Notes: generated by a model not told the origin, from the sequence alone. 64,000 nt of DNA from Sulfurimonas lithotrophica (GCF_009258225.1 NZ_CP043617.1:1426001-1490000), one strand, 5' to 3'; numbered from the stretch's first letter, positions 44,873 through 54,996 are shown. Numbers and translations: made by a program.

Positions 44873-46161
44873 GTATGGCATCTATAATTGTAGCTATTAT
44901 AGCTTTTGTTCTCGGTGCGCTTTTGGCACTTTTAACCATCCCTGTTTTAGTTTGGTTAGAACGAAGGACTGCAGGTCTTGTGCAAGATAGACTCGGACCA
45001 AACCGCACAAATATATTTGGTTTTCGTTTAGGCGGTGTAATTCAGAGTTTTGCGGATGTTGTAAAACTGCTGATTAAAGAGGAGTATTATCCAAGTCATA
45101 TAAAGATGGGAAAATGGCTTTTTATGTTAGCACCTATCATAACTTTCAGTGCTGCACTACTCGCTTTTATGGTTATACCTTTTGCTGACACCCTTGTTAT
45201 AGACGGTGAGGCTTTAAGGATGCAGCCGATTCCGGTTGAGTTTGGGGTATTTTGGTATTTGGCTATCGGTGCAGTTGGGGTTATAGGTGTAATATTTGGC
45301 GGCTGGCTATCACACAATAAGTATTCACTCTTAGGAGCTATGCGTGCTGCATCTATGGTAGTAAGTTATGAGCTTCCGCTTGGACTTGCGATAATCTCTT
45401 TTATAATCACTTATAACAGTGTTGATTTTAATGCTATGGTCGAGTTTCAAAGCGATACTTTTTTTATCTTTTTACCTGCATGGGGGATTTTGATTCAGCC
45501 TTTGGCATCTGTCATACTTATAGTAGCCCTTTTTGCAGAGACCAACCGTAACCCTTTTACTGTAGCTGAGGGTGAGAGTGAGATAGTAGCAGGATTTATG
45601 ACCGAATATTCGGCTATGAAATTTGCAATGTATTTTATGGGTGAGTATGTAGCTATGAACACGGCAAGTGCCGTAATTATAACTATGGTGTTCGGCGGTT
45701 ACCAACTTCCATATGTATCAACACAGATGCTGCTTGAAAATTTTAACTATTTTGCATATACACTTATGATAGTTGTACCTGTTTTTGTTTGGTGGATGAT
45801 AAGGTTTATGAGAAGAAACAACCGTGTAAGACCAAGTGTAAGTACCGATAGCGGAAGAGCTTACGAAACTAAAGTTATAAGTATATTTTTAGTAGCAATG
45901 GCTGTTATAGTAGATGTTATACTGCTTTATTTGGCACTTTCTCCAAATGCTTTAGCTACACAGATAGCAGTTACCCTGCTTCAAATTATGGTATTTGTAA
46001 TTAAGCTTATGGCATTTAATATGTTTTTTATCCTTATCCGTTGGACACTTCCTAGATTTAGATACGATCAGGTTCAAACACTCGGATGGTATTATCTTTT
46101 ACCGCTTTCACTGTTTAACCTTTTTATCACGGCTATAGTAGTTGTAGGAGTTAACTCATGA
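44869..46161 (+). CDS. nuoH: NADH dehydrogenase I subunit H, extended form
   Basis: Membrane subunit at the quinone entry, 430 aa, against about 330 in most bacteria. Family segments: LERRTAGLVQDRLGPNRTN, FAETNRNPFTVAEGESEIVAGF and WTLPRFRYDQVQTLGW. About 70 extra residues lie between GEYVAMNTASAVIITMVFGG and VIKLMAFNMFFILIR; they include two additional hydrophobic segments and a basic loop FMRRNNRVRPSVSTDSGRAY. The loop charge puts it on the cytoplasmic side. ATG overlaps nuoG's stop. Confidence 0.93.
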   Translation: MSMASIIVAIIAFVLGALLALLTIPVLVWLERRTAGLVQDRLGPNRTNIFGFRLGGVIQSFADVVKLLIKEEYYPSHIKMGKWLFMLAPIITFSAALLAFMVIPFADTLVIDGEALRMQPIPVEFGVFWYLAIGAVGVIGVIFGGWLSHNKYSLLGAMRAASMVVSYELPLGLAIISFIITYNSVDFNAMVEFQSDTFFIFLPAWGILIQPLASVILIVALFAETNRNPFTVAEGESEIVAGFMTEYSAMKFAMYFMGEYVAMNTASAVIITMVFGGYQLPYVSTQMLLENFNYFAYTLMIVVPVFVWWMIRFMRRNNRVRPSVSTDSGRAYETKVISIFLVAMAVIVDVILLYLALSPNALATQIAVTLLQIMVFVIKLMAFNMFFILIRWTLPRFRYDQVQTLGWYYLLPLSLFNLFITAIVVVGVNS

Positions 46162-46682
46162 GTAAAAATATTATAACTACTCCAAGATACGGCAAGAGCT
46201 TTAAAGACAAACTATATCTTCCTGCGATTTATGAAGGATGTAAAGTTACCTTTAAACACTTCTTTACAAACTTAAATGATTCAAATGCAGTTGATACTTT
46301 GGAATACCCAGAGGAACAGCCTCGCGATATAACAGAGCGATACCGAGGCTTACATCGCCTGACCCATCGTTCAGACGACACCATAGCATGTGTAGCTTGT
46401 TTTATGTGTGCTACGGCTTGTCCGGCTGATTGTATATTTATAGAAGCTACAGAGCGTGAGGACGGTAAGGATGAAAAGATGCCTAAAAAGTTTTCAATAG
46501 ATACATTAGAGTGCATCTTCTGTGGTTATTGTGTCGAGGCCTGTCCTTGCGATGCTATACGTATGGATACGGGAATCTTTTCTTTAACAGGTGTAAAAAG
46601 AGAAGATTTTGTACTGGATAAAGAGCGACTTTTGAGTCACAAAGGTGCATTTGGAGAGGAGAAGAGTTGTGCTAGAAATTAG
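46158..46682 (+). CDS. nuoI: NADH dehydrogenase I subunit I (2 x [4Fe-4S])
   Basis: 174-aa ferredoxin-like subunit binding N6a and N6b through CVACFMCATACPADCI and CIFCGYCVEACPCDAI. The second motif has CPCDAI where CPTDAI is more common. ATG overlaps nuoH by four bases; the end overlaps nuoJ by 14 bases. Confidence 0.95.
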   Translation: MSKNIITTPRYGKSFKDKLYLPAIYEGCKVTFKHFFTNLNDSNAVDTLEYPEEQPRDITERYRGLHRLTHRSDDTIACVACFMCATACPADCIFIEATEREDGKDEKMPKKFSIDTLECIFCGYCVEACPCDAIRMDTGIFSLTGVKREDFVLDKERLLSHKGAFGEEKSCARN

Positions 46683-47160
46683 TTTATTTTCAATTCTAAG
46701 CCTTTTTATGTTGGGCGGTTCTATTGCCATTATTACAAATAAACAAAGTGTATTTAGCATTTTTGGATTTTTGATAGTTATGATTGGTTTTGGAGGAATG
46801 TTTGCACTACTTGACAATAGATTTTTGGCACTGGCACAAATCATGGTCTCTGTAGGTGCGGTTGTCGTTTTAAGTATGTTAAGTGTTTTAACAATTAATG
46901 CAAAAAACAAAAACCTTCCAAACGAGCCCGATAAATACAAGTGGATAACTCTAAGTTCGATTATAGTTTTGCCCTTTACATACTTAATATACAAAACACT
47001 ATCAAGCATAGCAAAAGATTTTACGCAGAACTCTTTTAACTCAAAAGATATAGGACAAGAGCTTTTTAACTCATGGGTACTTCCTTTTGAAGTTGTATCT
47101 ATACTGCTTTTAACCGCAATGATAGGTGCTATAGTGATTGCAAAAAAGGAGAACTCATGA
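46669..47160 (+). CDS. nuoJ: NADH dehydrogenase I subunit J
   Basis: Membrane subunit, about 163 aa with five hydrophobic segments. A GTG at 46669 with GAGAGGAG upstream is chosen; earlier GTG codons lack spacing. VFSIFGFLIVMIGFGGMFALLDNRFLALAQIMVSVGAVVVL is characteristic. Overlaps nuoK by four bases. Confidence 0.9.
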   Translation: MLEISLFSILSLFMLGGSIAIITNKQSVFSIFGFLIVMIGFGGMFALLDNRFLALAQIMVSVGAVVVLSMLSVLTINAKNKNLPNEPDKYKWITLSSIIVLPFTYLIYKTLSSIAKDFTQNSFNSKDIGQELFNSWVLPFEVVSILLLTAMIGAIVIAKKENS

Positions 47161-47468
47161 ATCCCAATATGTTTTTCCTTTTAGCATCCGTGCTGTTTTC
47201 TATTGGTCTGGTGGGTATTGTAAGCAGAAGAAATCTTTTTGTAGTATATCTCTCAATTGAGCTGATGCTAAGCTCCATTAATCTTATACTCGCTACACTC
47301 TCAAAACTCTCGAACGACCCAAGCGGGAGTGTTATGGCACTTATTATGATAGCTGTTATTGCAGCTGAAGCTGCTCTGTTTTTAGCTATCATAATCCACC
47401 TCAACAGACTAAGACGCTCGGTTGACAGCGATGACTTTAAAGATCTCGCTCAAAGAGGAGTTAAATAA
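47157..47468 (+). CDS. nuoK: NADH dehydrogenase I subunit K
   Basis: 103-aa MrpC-like membrane subunit. NLFVVYLSIELMLSSINLILATLS carries the conserved membrane glutamate. Its last base starts nuoL. Confidence 0.95.
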   Translation: MNPNMFFLLASVLFSIGLVGIVSRRNLFVVYLSIELMLSSINLILATLSKLSNDPSGSVMALIMIAVIAAEAALFLAIIIHLNRLRRSVDSDDFKDLAQRGVK

Positions 47469-49312
47469 TGCTAAGTTTTATTGTTATTATTCCTTTTTTA
47501 TCGGCATTTATTTTAGCTTTAATATATCTATCTAAGCCTTCAAAACAAAGAGAGATGCTGTATAGTTTTATCGGTGTGGGTTCAATCTTTGTTGTAAGTG
47601 TGCTTTCATTGCTAAGTTTATATCGGGTAATCTCTAGCGGTGAGAGTATAAATACCACGCTGTTTAACTGGATAAGTATAGATGGGTTTATCATCCCTTT
47701 AGCTTTTAGCGCAGATGCACTATCTGCGATTATGATTGGTTTTATAAGTTCTATAGGACTTTTAATCCATATATATGCAAGCGGATATATGCGTGGCGAT
47801 GCAGGCTTTGGAAAGTTCTTTGCATACTTTAACCTTTTTATGGGAAGTATGCTTTTACTTGTACTTGCAAACACTCCTATAATCATGTTTATAGGTTGGG
47901 AGTTAGTCGGGCTTAGTTCATATCTGCTTATTGGATACTACCACACAGATGGTGCAAATATAAAAGCTGCAAACAAAGCTTTTATACTAAACCGTGTAGG
48001 TGATTTTGGCTTTATTATGGGTATCCTTTTACTGTTTTTAGCAGCTGGAACAAACGGGTTTACATTTTTAGATATAAAATCTAATATTTCAATGGTAGAT
48101 TATAATTTACTGGCAATTATCGGTGTCTTGTTATTTGTCGGGGCTATGGGTAAATCTGCACAGATTCCTCTATATGTCTGGCTACCGGATGCTATGGCAG
48201 GCCCTACTCCCGTTTCAGCTTTAATACATGCCGCTACAATGGTAACTGCGGGTGTATATATGGTGGCAAGGTTTAGTTTTATATATGAGCTTATCCCTAA
48301 TATCGGTGAGTTTATAGCATCTATCGGAGTGGTTTCAGCACTTTTTGCAGCTATCATAGCTTCATATCAAAGCGATATAAAAAAGATACTTGCTTACTCG
48401 ACTATGAGTCAGCTTGGGTATATGTTTATAGCAGTAGGGCTTGGGTTTTACGATGAAGGTATTTTTCACGTATTTACACACGCATTTTTTAAAGCTCTTT
48501 TGTTTATGGGTGCAGGAGCTGTTATAATTGCTATGCATCATGAACAAAATATCTTTAAAATGGGCGGACTGAAAAAGGATTTAAAACTTGTATATATTAC
48601 TATGTTTATAGCGACTTTAGCTATAAGCGGTATTCCGCCTTTTGCAGGTTTTTTCTCTAAAGATGCGATATTAGTCTCGGCTTTCGCATCAGGATATACG
48701 GGCATCTGGATTTTGGCATCTTTGACTGCCGCGTTAACGTCGTACTATATGTTCAGGCTTTTATTTGTCGTGTTTCATTCAAAAGAAAATACCACTACTT
48801 TAAAACCTCTAAGTTCTTCAATGACTATACCTTTAGTTATTTTAGCACTTGGAGCTACATTTGCGGGCTTTATACAAAACAGCTTCTCCGAGTTTTTAAA
48901 TATTACAAATATCACTACAGACTTGGAACACTCTCATGAGATAATGTTGGAACTTTTAAATGTCGTACTAGCCATTGTTGGTATGGCCGCAGCTTACAAA
49001 CTCTACGCTCTAGATGCAAAAGAGACTAAAGCAAACACTATGCTTAAAAAGTTAGTTATAAACAAGTTTTACATAGATGAAATTTATGAATTTTTTATTT
49101 TAAAATCTATACTAAAACTAAGCAAAATCAGCACAAACATACTAGAGCCAAAGGGATTTGACGGTTTTATCAGATTAAACGTATGGCTTTACCGATCAAG
49201 CGGATTTATATTTTCTAAACTACAAAACGGATTGGTCAGATACTATGCCCTTTATATGCTTCTGGGTATATCTGCGATTTGTCTATATCTTATTATAAAG
49301 CTGGGGGTGTAA
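47468..49312 (+). CDS. nuoL: NADH dehydrogenase I subunit L
   Basis: Distal antiporter-like proton-pumping subunit, 614 aa, with about 16 membrane segments and the C-terminal lateral helix. FIGWELVGLSSYLLIGYY holds the key Glu, KSAQIPLYVWLPDAMAGPTPVSALIHAATMVTAGVYM is the family core, and Lys/His residues follow in KILAYSTMSQLGYMF. Usual length. Confidence 0.96.
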   Translation: MLSFIVIIPFLSAFILALIYLSKPSKQREMLYSFIGVGSIFVVSVLSLLSLYRVISSGESINTTLFNWISIDGFIIPLAFSADALSAIMIGFISSIGLLIHIYASGYMRGDAGFGKFFAYFNLFMGSMLLLVLANTPIIMFIGWELVGLSSYLLIGYYHTDGANIKAANKAFILNRVGDFGFIMGILLLFLAAGTNGFTFLDIKSNISMVDYNLLAIIGVLLFVGAMGKSAQIPLYVWLPDAMAGPTPVSALIHAATMVTAGVYMVARFSFIYELIPNIGEFIASIGVVSALFAAIIASYQSDIKKILAYSTMSQLGYMFIAVGLGFYDEGIFHVFTHAFFKALLFMGAGAVIIAMHHEQNIFKMGGLKKDLKLVYITMFIATLAISGIPPFAGFFSKDAILVSAFASGYTGIWILASLTAALTSYYMFRLLFVVFHSKENTTTLKPLSSSMTIPLVILALGATFAGFIQNSFSEFLNITNITTDLEHSHEIMLELLNVVLAIVGMAAAYKLYALDAKETKANTMLKKLVINKFYIDEIYEFFILKSILKLSKISTNILEPKGFDGFIRLNVWLYRSSGFIFSKLQNGLVRYYALYMLLGISAICLYLIIKLGV

Positions 49313-49313
49313 T

Positions 49314-50798
49314 ATGGAAAATATACTTACATATATAATTTTTACACCTGTAATTGCAGCTATAATTCTCGGTGCTATCAGAGCCGATATCAGAAGTCTA
49401 AAAATCGGAGCTATACTCTCATCCGTAATCGTGTTTTTTTTAACACTATATCTATCTATTAATTTTAATCCAAATGAGATGATGCAATTTAGCAGGACAC
49501 TACCTTGGATCAGTTCAGCAGGTTTTTCATACCATGTAGGTTTAGATGCACTGAGTTTTGTACTTCTTTCAATAGTAACACTTCTGATGCCGCCTTTGTA
49601 TATATACATGCACACAGAATCAAGAAAAGGTTACTGGTACAACATGATGCTACTCCAAACAGGTGTCAGCGGTGCTATTTTATCACTCGATCTGATTTTG
49701 TTTTATCTATTTTGGGAGACCATGCTTTTACCAATATTTATTATGATTGGAAAGTACGGAAACAGTATGCATCAGTATAATGCAATGAAAATACTGCTTA
49801 TGACGATTTTAGGCTCGATGAGTATGCTTTTTTCCATTCTTTATCTAGGTCATATATATTTTGAAACTTTCGGTGTTTGGAGTTTTAACCTAAACGACTT
49901 ATCTGAACTTTCTCTAAGTGTCACTACTACCTCTTGGCTGGCTGCGGGTTTTTTACTCGCTTTTGCTATAAAAATACCACTGCTTGGCTTTCATACCTGG
50001 ATGGCTCCTGCATATGCATCAAGCCCTACGCCTGCCGTTATAATACTATCAGCCATTATGGCAAAACTTGGAGCTTACGGTATTTGGCGTTTTGGCTATT
50101 CGCTTTTTGAAGAGGTACTTATATATTACAAACCTTATATAATCTTCATTGCAATTATCGGTATGATATATTATGCTATAAAGGCAGTCACCGAAGACAA
50201 TCTAAGAAGAATGTTTGCATATGCATCTGGGAGTCACTTATCACTTATAGCACTTGGGGTAATACTCTCAAACTCTTATGCATGGAGCGGTAGTTTATAT
50301 TTTATTGCTACACACGCACTTGCATCTGCAGGTATATTTTTAATGATTGGACTTACTTACAAAAGGTTTAAAACCATAAACATCTCAGACCTTGGAGGTA
50401 TAGCCCAGAGACTTCCAAGATTTACCTTTTTCTTTGCATTTTTTGCCCTTAGCATTGCGGGACTTCCGGGTACGGGCGGATTTGTAGCGGAACTGCTTAT
50501 AATACTCGGGGCATTTAAACATCATTTCACAATAGGCATCTTAAGTGCAACAAGTGTACTGCTTGCAATGCTTTATATCTTTTGGATGCTACAACGCACA
50601 CTCTTTGGCAGTGTAAATATTTATATAAAAGATACGGCTGCAGATGATTTAAACTCTAAAGAGTTGTTGATGCTGACTCCGCTTGTAATAATGTTACTGC
50701 TAACGGGTATAGCACCTTCACTTTTTACGCCGTATATCGAGCCGTATATTTTACAATCTTTAGACGGTATAACTCCACTACTAACGGGGATAAAATAA
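49314..50798 (+). CDS. nuoM: NADH dehydrogenase I subunit M
   Basis: Antiporter-like proton-pumping subunit, 494 aa, fourteen segments. FYLFWETMLLPIFIMIG contains the conserved Glu, and KIPLLGFHTWMAPAYASSPTPAVIILSAIMAKLGAYG the family core. One base after nuoL; its last base is the first of nuoN. Confidence 0.96.
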   Translation: MENILTYIIFTPVIAAIILGAIRADIRSLKIGAILSSVIVFFLTLYLSINFNPNEMMQFSRTLPWISSAGFSYHVGLDALSFVLLSIVTLLMPPLYIYMHTESRKGYWYNMMLLQTGVSGAILSLDLILFYLFWETMLLPIFIMIGKYGNSMHQYNAMKILLMTILGSMSMLFSILYLGHIYFETFGVWSFNLNDLSELSLSVTTTSWLAAGFLLAFAIKIPLLGFHTWMAPAYASSPTPAVIILSAIMAKLGAYGIWRFGYSLFEEVLIYYKPYIIFIAIIGMIYYAIKAVTEDNLRRMFAYASGSHLSLIALGVILSNSYAWSGSLYFIATHALASAGIFLMIGLTYKRFKTINISDLGGIAQRLPRFTFFFAFFALSIAGLPGTGGFVAELLIILGAFKHHFTIGILSATSVLLAMLYIFWMLQRTLFGSVNIYIKDTAADDLNSKELLMLTPLVIMLLLTGIAPSLFTPYIEPYILQSLDGITPLLTGIK

Positions 50799-52285
50799 TG
50801 AGAGATTTACTTTACGCATCACCTATGGCAGTAATGATTATAGGGGCATTTGTACTTATGATTATAAGTAGGGATAATCTATCATTAAACAGATACAACA
50901 TAATAAGTGTAGCCTTTTTATCTCTATCGCTAATTTTACAGATTTATACTTTTGATAAAGGAAATTCTACATATCTGTTTGAGTCTGCCTTTGGAAAGAC
51001 TTTTATTATAGATAAGTTTGCAAAACTTTTTGATTTGATGTTTACTATAGGTTCTATTTTAACCCTTTTAATAAATACAGATTACTTTAAAAGACAAAAC
51101 TACTTTAACGGAGAATATTTTGCAATAATCCTCTTTAGCGTATTTGGAATGATGATGCTCTCTCACTCAAATGAACTTGTAAGCTCTTTTATAGCTTTAG
51201 AGATTGCTACACTTAGCATCTATACACTTGTTGGATATCATAAATTTAAAAAAGCATCTTCTGAAGCTATGATGAAGTATATTATACTAGGCTCACTTGC
51301 AGGTGCACTCTTTATGTTGGGTGTAGCTCTGATATACGGGGCTGTAGGTTCAACTTTGTTTAGCGATATAACTATCTATATTAAAAACACAAATATTGAT
51401 GAGATGAACTTGCTTCTAGTCGGTGCTACACTTATGATGATAACTATAATGTTTAAAATAGGTGCTGTACCTTTTAACTCATGGGTTATAGATGTTTATC
51501 AAGGTGCACCCTCGCCTATTACGATGTTTATGGCATCTACGTTTAAGATTTCCGTTTTTGCTTTGGCATTAAGACTCTACTTGGTAAGCTTTTCACCAAT
51601 CAACGAATTTTGGATAGAGATACTTCAAGCAGTAACTATAGCTACACTTATAGGCGGTTCACTCCTTGCCATAAGCCAACAACGCATTAAAAGGATGCTC
51701 GCAGCTTCATCCATAGTACATACGGGATATATGCTTATAGCCCTCTCATCCATAGGTCTAGGTGCCCAGATGGCGGCATCATCTTTAATGTTTTATCTGA
51801 TAGCTTATTTCATCAGTTCGGTGGGTGCATTTGGTATTATCAGTTTTTTATCCTCTCAGGAGCAATTTGATTTGACATACAATGATTTTAAAGGTTTTGC
51901 AGAAAGACGTCCTTATATGGCTCTTTTAATGAGTATATTTATGCTCTCGCTTGCAGGATTTCCTTCAACCATAGGATTTTTAGGCAAGTTTAACATTTTT
52001 ACAAGTTCTATAGAATCAGGACAGATTTTCATAACCGCACTTGGTATAACTACGGCTTTTATCTCGGTATATTATTATTTTAAACTAATTGCCGTAATGT
52101 ATTTTTACTCAACCGATCCAAGACAAAATAAACTCCCTATAGATGTAAGTACCGTTTTGATTTTTCTAATGGCAGGTTTTGTAATCTGGGGTGGCATCGG
52201 TACTAATCTTATATTAAATATTCCCGGAGCCGATAGTTTTATAAACATAGCTCAAGATGCAATTAGCTCATTAAAGAATAAGTAA
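50798..52285 (+). CDS. nuoN: NADH dehydrogenase I subunit N
   Basis: Third antiporter-like subunit, 495 aa. IALEIATLSIYTLVGYHKF and KIGAVPFNSWVIDVYQGAPSPITMFMASTFKISVFA are diagnostic. Last gene of the operon. Its stop codon lies inside the left arm of the large inverted-repeat structure that follows, which could act as the operon's 3' end. Confidence 0.95.
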   Translation: MRDLLYASPMAVMIIGAFVLMIISRDNLSLNRYNIISVAFLSLSLILQIYTFDKGNSTYLFESAFGKTFIIDKFAKLFDLMFTIGSILTLLINTDYFKRQNYFNGEYFAIILFSVFGMMMLSHSNELVSSFIALEIATLSIYTLVGYHKFKKASSEAMMKYIILGSLAGALFMLGVALIYGAVGSTLFSDITIYIKNTNIDEMNLLLVGATLMMITIMFKIGAVPFNSWVIDVYQGAPSPITMFMASTFKISVFALALRLYLVSFSPINEFWIEILQAVTIATLIGGSLLAISQQRIKRMLAASSIVHTGYMLIALSSIGLGAQMAASSLMFYLIAYFISSVGAFGIISFLSSQEQFDLTYNDFKGFAERRPYMALLMSIFMLSLAGFPSTIGFLGKFNIFTSSIESGQIFITALGITTAFISVYYYFKLIAVMYFYSTDPRQNKLPIDVSTVLIFLMAGFVIWGGIGTNLILNIPGADSFINIAQDAISSLKNK

Positions 52286-52545
52286 GAGAGTATAAATAGT
52301 TTCATAACTAATGAAAATAGAAAGTATGAGATATGAGGCAAAAATCCAAAGGAGCTACTGGTAGCTTCAAGGGTTTTTAACGAAATAGATTATATATTAT
52401 ATTTTCACCCTAAGGGCAACATTTAAAATATTCATTTTCTTCGTTGAACTTCACTTAACGATACTAGTATCGCAAAGCAAAGTTCGCCTTAAATCTAAAC
52501 TTTTTAAATGTTGTTAGATATGAAGTTATTTATGCTCTCTTACTT
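52280..52545. repeat. Nested inverted-repeat element after nuoN
   Basis: Outer arms of 29 bases at 52280-52308 and 52517-52545 match at 25 positions, and three of the four mismatches would be G:U pairs in the plus-strand RNA. Inside are a 12-bp perfect pair (GCAACATTTAAAA type; arms 52417-52428 and 52502-52513), a 6-bp pair GAACTT/AAGTTC (52446-52451, 52480-52485), and a 14-base palindrome CGATACTAGTATCG (52459-52472). No open frame is seen. This accounts for most of the 364-base gap between nuoN and the chemoreceptor gene. It may be a structured RNA, a large terminator, or a MITE-like insertion. Confidence 0.7.
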
Positions 52546-52547
52546 AA

Positions 52548-52581
52548 GTAACAAATGTGAGAAATTTATCACATTTGTTAC
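52548..52581. promoter_or_regulatory. Perfect palindrome upstream of the chemoreceptor promoter
   Basis: Arms GTAACAAATGTGA (52548-52560) and TCACATTTGTTAC (52569-52581), 8-base spacer. The inner TGTGA/TCACA recall Crp-family sites, though those have a 6-base spacer. The centre is about 61 bases before the expected transcription start. Confidence 0.6.
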
Positions 52582-52591
52582 ATTATTTGCC

Positions 52592-52619
52592 TTGAAAATA
52601 TAAGTATATATGATATACT
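52592..52619 (+). promoter_or_regulatory. Sigma70-type promoter of the chemoreceptor gene
   Basis: TTGAAA (52592-52597), 16 bases, TATACT (52614-52619). Expected start near 52626; AGGA at 52639-52642 precedes the ATG at 52650. Confidence 0.55.
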
Positions 52620-52649
52620 CGTATAACAACTTTGCTTCAGGATAAAAAA

Positions 52650-54560
52650 ATGGGAAAAAATATGAGTATAAAATCTAAGATGAATTACTTTATCATCTCC
52701 ATAACAGCGGCAATCTTATTATCTACCGCTTTTGTTTTTTGGTCGATGAGTTTGATAAATTCACAATACACATACCTACATAAAAACGCAATGCTAGGTG
52801 CACTAAATACTCTGAGCATAGAAAAAAATCTAAACTATATAAGTAGGACTTCAAGAGACATCCTTTTAGGCGGGGACTATGAGAAAGATATTGAAAAACT
52901 TACAAAAACGGTTGCATCTATAGAAAACAGTTTTAACGAACTTGAAAATATAATGAAAAACGATACCTCATTAACCATGATACAAGAAGCAAAGAACTCG
53001 ACAATGTTGTTTTTAAACCAATCTATGAAAATGATGAAGTCATTAAATCAAGATGATATTAAAAACAATAAAGATATGCTTTACCACAAATACAAAACAG
53101 AGCTTACACCATATGCAAATAAATCAAGAACTTCATTTAAAAAACTTGTAAAATACAAGCAAGAAGAGTTGGCAAAACATTCAAACAACTTAGCAAAAGA
53201 GTTAAGTTGGTTTAAATTCTCAACACTGATTTTCGGCTTAATTTTTGCGGTTATAATATTATTTACGGCAACCGTAATAAGAAACTATGTCGTTAAAGGT
53301 ATTGAAAATTTTTCACAACTAATCTCGCGCGCTGCGGATGGAAATATATCTTTTAAAATCAACAACGTAAATAAAGATGACAAAACAGAGCTTGGTCGTA
53401 TGGGATATGCACTTAAAACTCTAATGGAGCAAATATCTACAACTATACATGAGATAAACGACTCTATAGTAAAAGCTTCAAAAGGAGATTTTTCAACTAA
53501 AATATCTTCAAACGGTTTACGCGGAGAGTTCATACATGCCATAGATAACGTATCTAAAAGTATAGACTTTATGCAAAACCAACACAACAAAAGCAGACGT
53601 GACGAGTTCAACTCTAAACTTAGTCAAAGTTCAACTCAAGTTTCGGAATCTCTAACCGTTATCCAAAAAGATTTAGCAACAAATATTGATGATTTAAAAA
53701 CCGTTACGGTGGCTACTAAATCAGCTTCAAAACTTGCCGATGATTCAAGAACAAACATTGAAGTGATTGTTGAAGAACTTAATACATTAAATGAGCAGGT
53801 AAGTACAAACAACCACTCTATTTCCGAACTTGCTACTCAAACTCAAAATATTACCTCTGTTATAGAGCTTATTACCGATATTGCAGACCAGACGAACCTG
53901 CTTGCATTAAATGCAGCTATAGAGGCTGCCCGTGCAGGTGAGCACGGACGCGGCTTTGCCGTAGTTGCAGATGAAGTAAGAAAACTGGCTGAACGTACAC
54001 ATAAAGCTACGGGTGAGATATCTATAAGTATAAAATCACTTCAACAAGGTATGAGTGAGATTCAAGTAAGTTCAGAATCTATGCGTGATACCGTTGAGGG
54101 TTCAACTCAAAAAATAGGTGAATTTGAAAATACCCTTGTAGAACTTAGTGAAAACTCTTCTACAATAGTTGATAATTCTTACCAGATGGAAAACTCAATT
54201 TTCGTGGTACTTGCTAAGATTGAACATATTTTATATAAATACCGTGCATACAGCTCAATTATGAACTTAAAACAAGTCCTTCCATCTTCTAGTACAGATG
54301 AATGTGAACTCGGTAAATGGTATAACAATGAAGGTAAAAGAAGATTTGAAAAAACATCTTCATACCCGAAAATGTCTTCTCCACACGCTACCGTTCACAA
54401 AAATGCAAACAATAATCTTAAGTTTATTGATGATAATGCAAATGAAACTACACTTAAAAATGCAGATGAGATTATTTCTAATTTTGAGAGTATGGAAATT
54501 GCAAGTGAGGAACTGTTTAAACTTCTAGATCAGATACTAATAGAAGCAAAGGGTAACTAA
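52650..54560 (+). CDS. Methyl-accepting chemotaxis protein with C-terminal CZB domain
   Basis: 636 aa from the ATG at 52650 (AGGA seven bases upstream); a TTG at 52632 is unlikely. Membrane segments at about 8-28 and 190-212 enclose a helical sensing domain of about 160 residues. HAMP-like sequence follows, then the signalling hairpin with [43 protein letters not shown] (about 410-452). The C-terminus has the zinc-binding CZB pattern: His in [11 protein letters not shown], Cys in DECELGKWY, and two His in [11 protein letters not shown] domains can sense zinc or hypochlorite. It should signal to CheA; the ligand is unknown. Confidence 0.9.
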   Translation: MGKNMSIKSKMNYFIISITAAILLSTAFVFWSMSLINSQYTYLHKNAMLGALNTLSIEKNLNYISRTSRDILLGGDYEKDIEKLTKTVASIENSFNELENIMKNDTSLTMIQEAKNSTMLFLNQSMKMMKSLNQDDIKNNKDMLYHKYKTELTPYANKSRTSFKKLVKYKQEELAKHSNNLAKELSWFKFSTLIFGLIFAVIILFTATVIRNYVVKGIENFSQLISRAADGNISFKINNVNKDDKTELGRMGYALKTLMEQISTTIHEINDSIVKASKGDFSTKISSNGLRGEFIHAIDNVSKSIDFMQNQHNKSRRDEFNSKLSQSSTQVSESLTVIQKDLATNIDDLKTVTVATKSASKLADDSRTNIEVIVEELNTLNEQVSTNNHSISELATQTQNITSVIELITDIADQTNLLALNAAIEAARAGEHGRGFAVVADEVRKLAERTHKATGEISISIKSLQQGMSEIQVSSESMRDTVEGSTQKIGEFENTLVELSENSSTIVDNSYQMENSIFVVLAKIEHILYKYRAYSSIMNLKQVLPSSSTDECELGKWYNNEGKRRFEKTSSYPKMSSPHATVHKNANNNLKFIDDNANETTLKNADEIISNFESMEIASEELFKLLDQILIEAKGN

Positions 54561-54564
54561 GAGA

Positions 54565-54933
54565 CTATTCCCAGTCACTAAACTTACTCTTTTGATGTTT
54601 GTCTTTTTTATAACGTCTAGCATTTTTGCTTTTGTCAAGAAGATTGGAGCTGTGTAAAATTTCATCTTTTATATTTTCTATATCTTCTTCACTCTCTTTA
54701 TAAGTTATCATTTTTTTAACCAGTTTTTGTAAGTCCTGAAGCTCACCCTTGTAGATATCTACTTCTTCTACTCTGTTTAAGAGTTTTAAGGCGTTATCTA
54801 TCTTTTTTATATAACTTTCTTTACTTAAATTAGGGGTATTTGAAAAATAAGAAACGATACTTTTATGAAATCTCTCAAGTGCTCTTATATATCTTAATCT
54901 ATTAGCATTTTCTATTGCTTTTTTTGAAGCCAT
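54565..54933 (-). CDS. Helical protein of unknown function
   Basis: 122 aa, no signal peptide. Mostly charged helices (MASKKAIENANRLRYIRALERFHKSIVSYF, then IKKIDNALKLLNRVEEVDIYKGELQDLQKLVKKMI) and a basic tail RRYKKDKHQKSKFSDWE. Not recognised. ATG with AAGGA upstream. Convergent with the chemoreceptor gene four bases away, divergent from the rhodanese gene. Confidence 0.65.
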   Translation of the reverse strand: MASKKAIENANRLRYIRALERFHKSIVSYFSNTPNLSKESYIKKIDNALKLLNRVEEVDIYKGELQDLQKLVKKMITYKESEEDIENIKDEILHSSNLLDKSKNARRYKKDKHQKSKFSDWE

Positions 54934-54996
54934 TTATTATTTTATTCCTTAAAAATATTCTGATACAATTATACAAAAAAAATAAGGAAAACGATT

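Noticed and set aside
52632-52649. TTG start for the chemoreceptor
   Set aside because: The ATG at 52650 has AGGA seven bases upstream and removes only six unlike residues.
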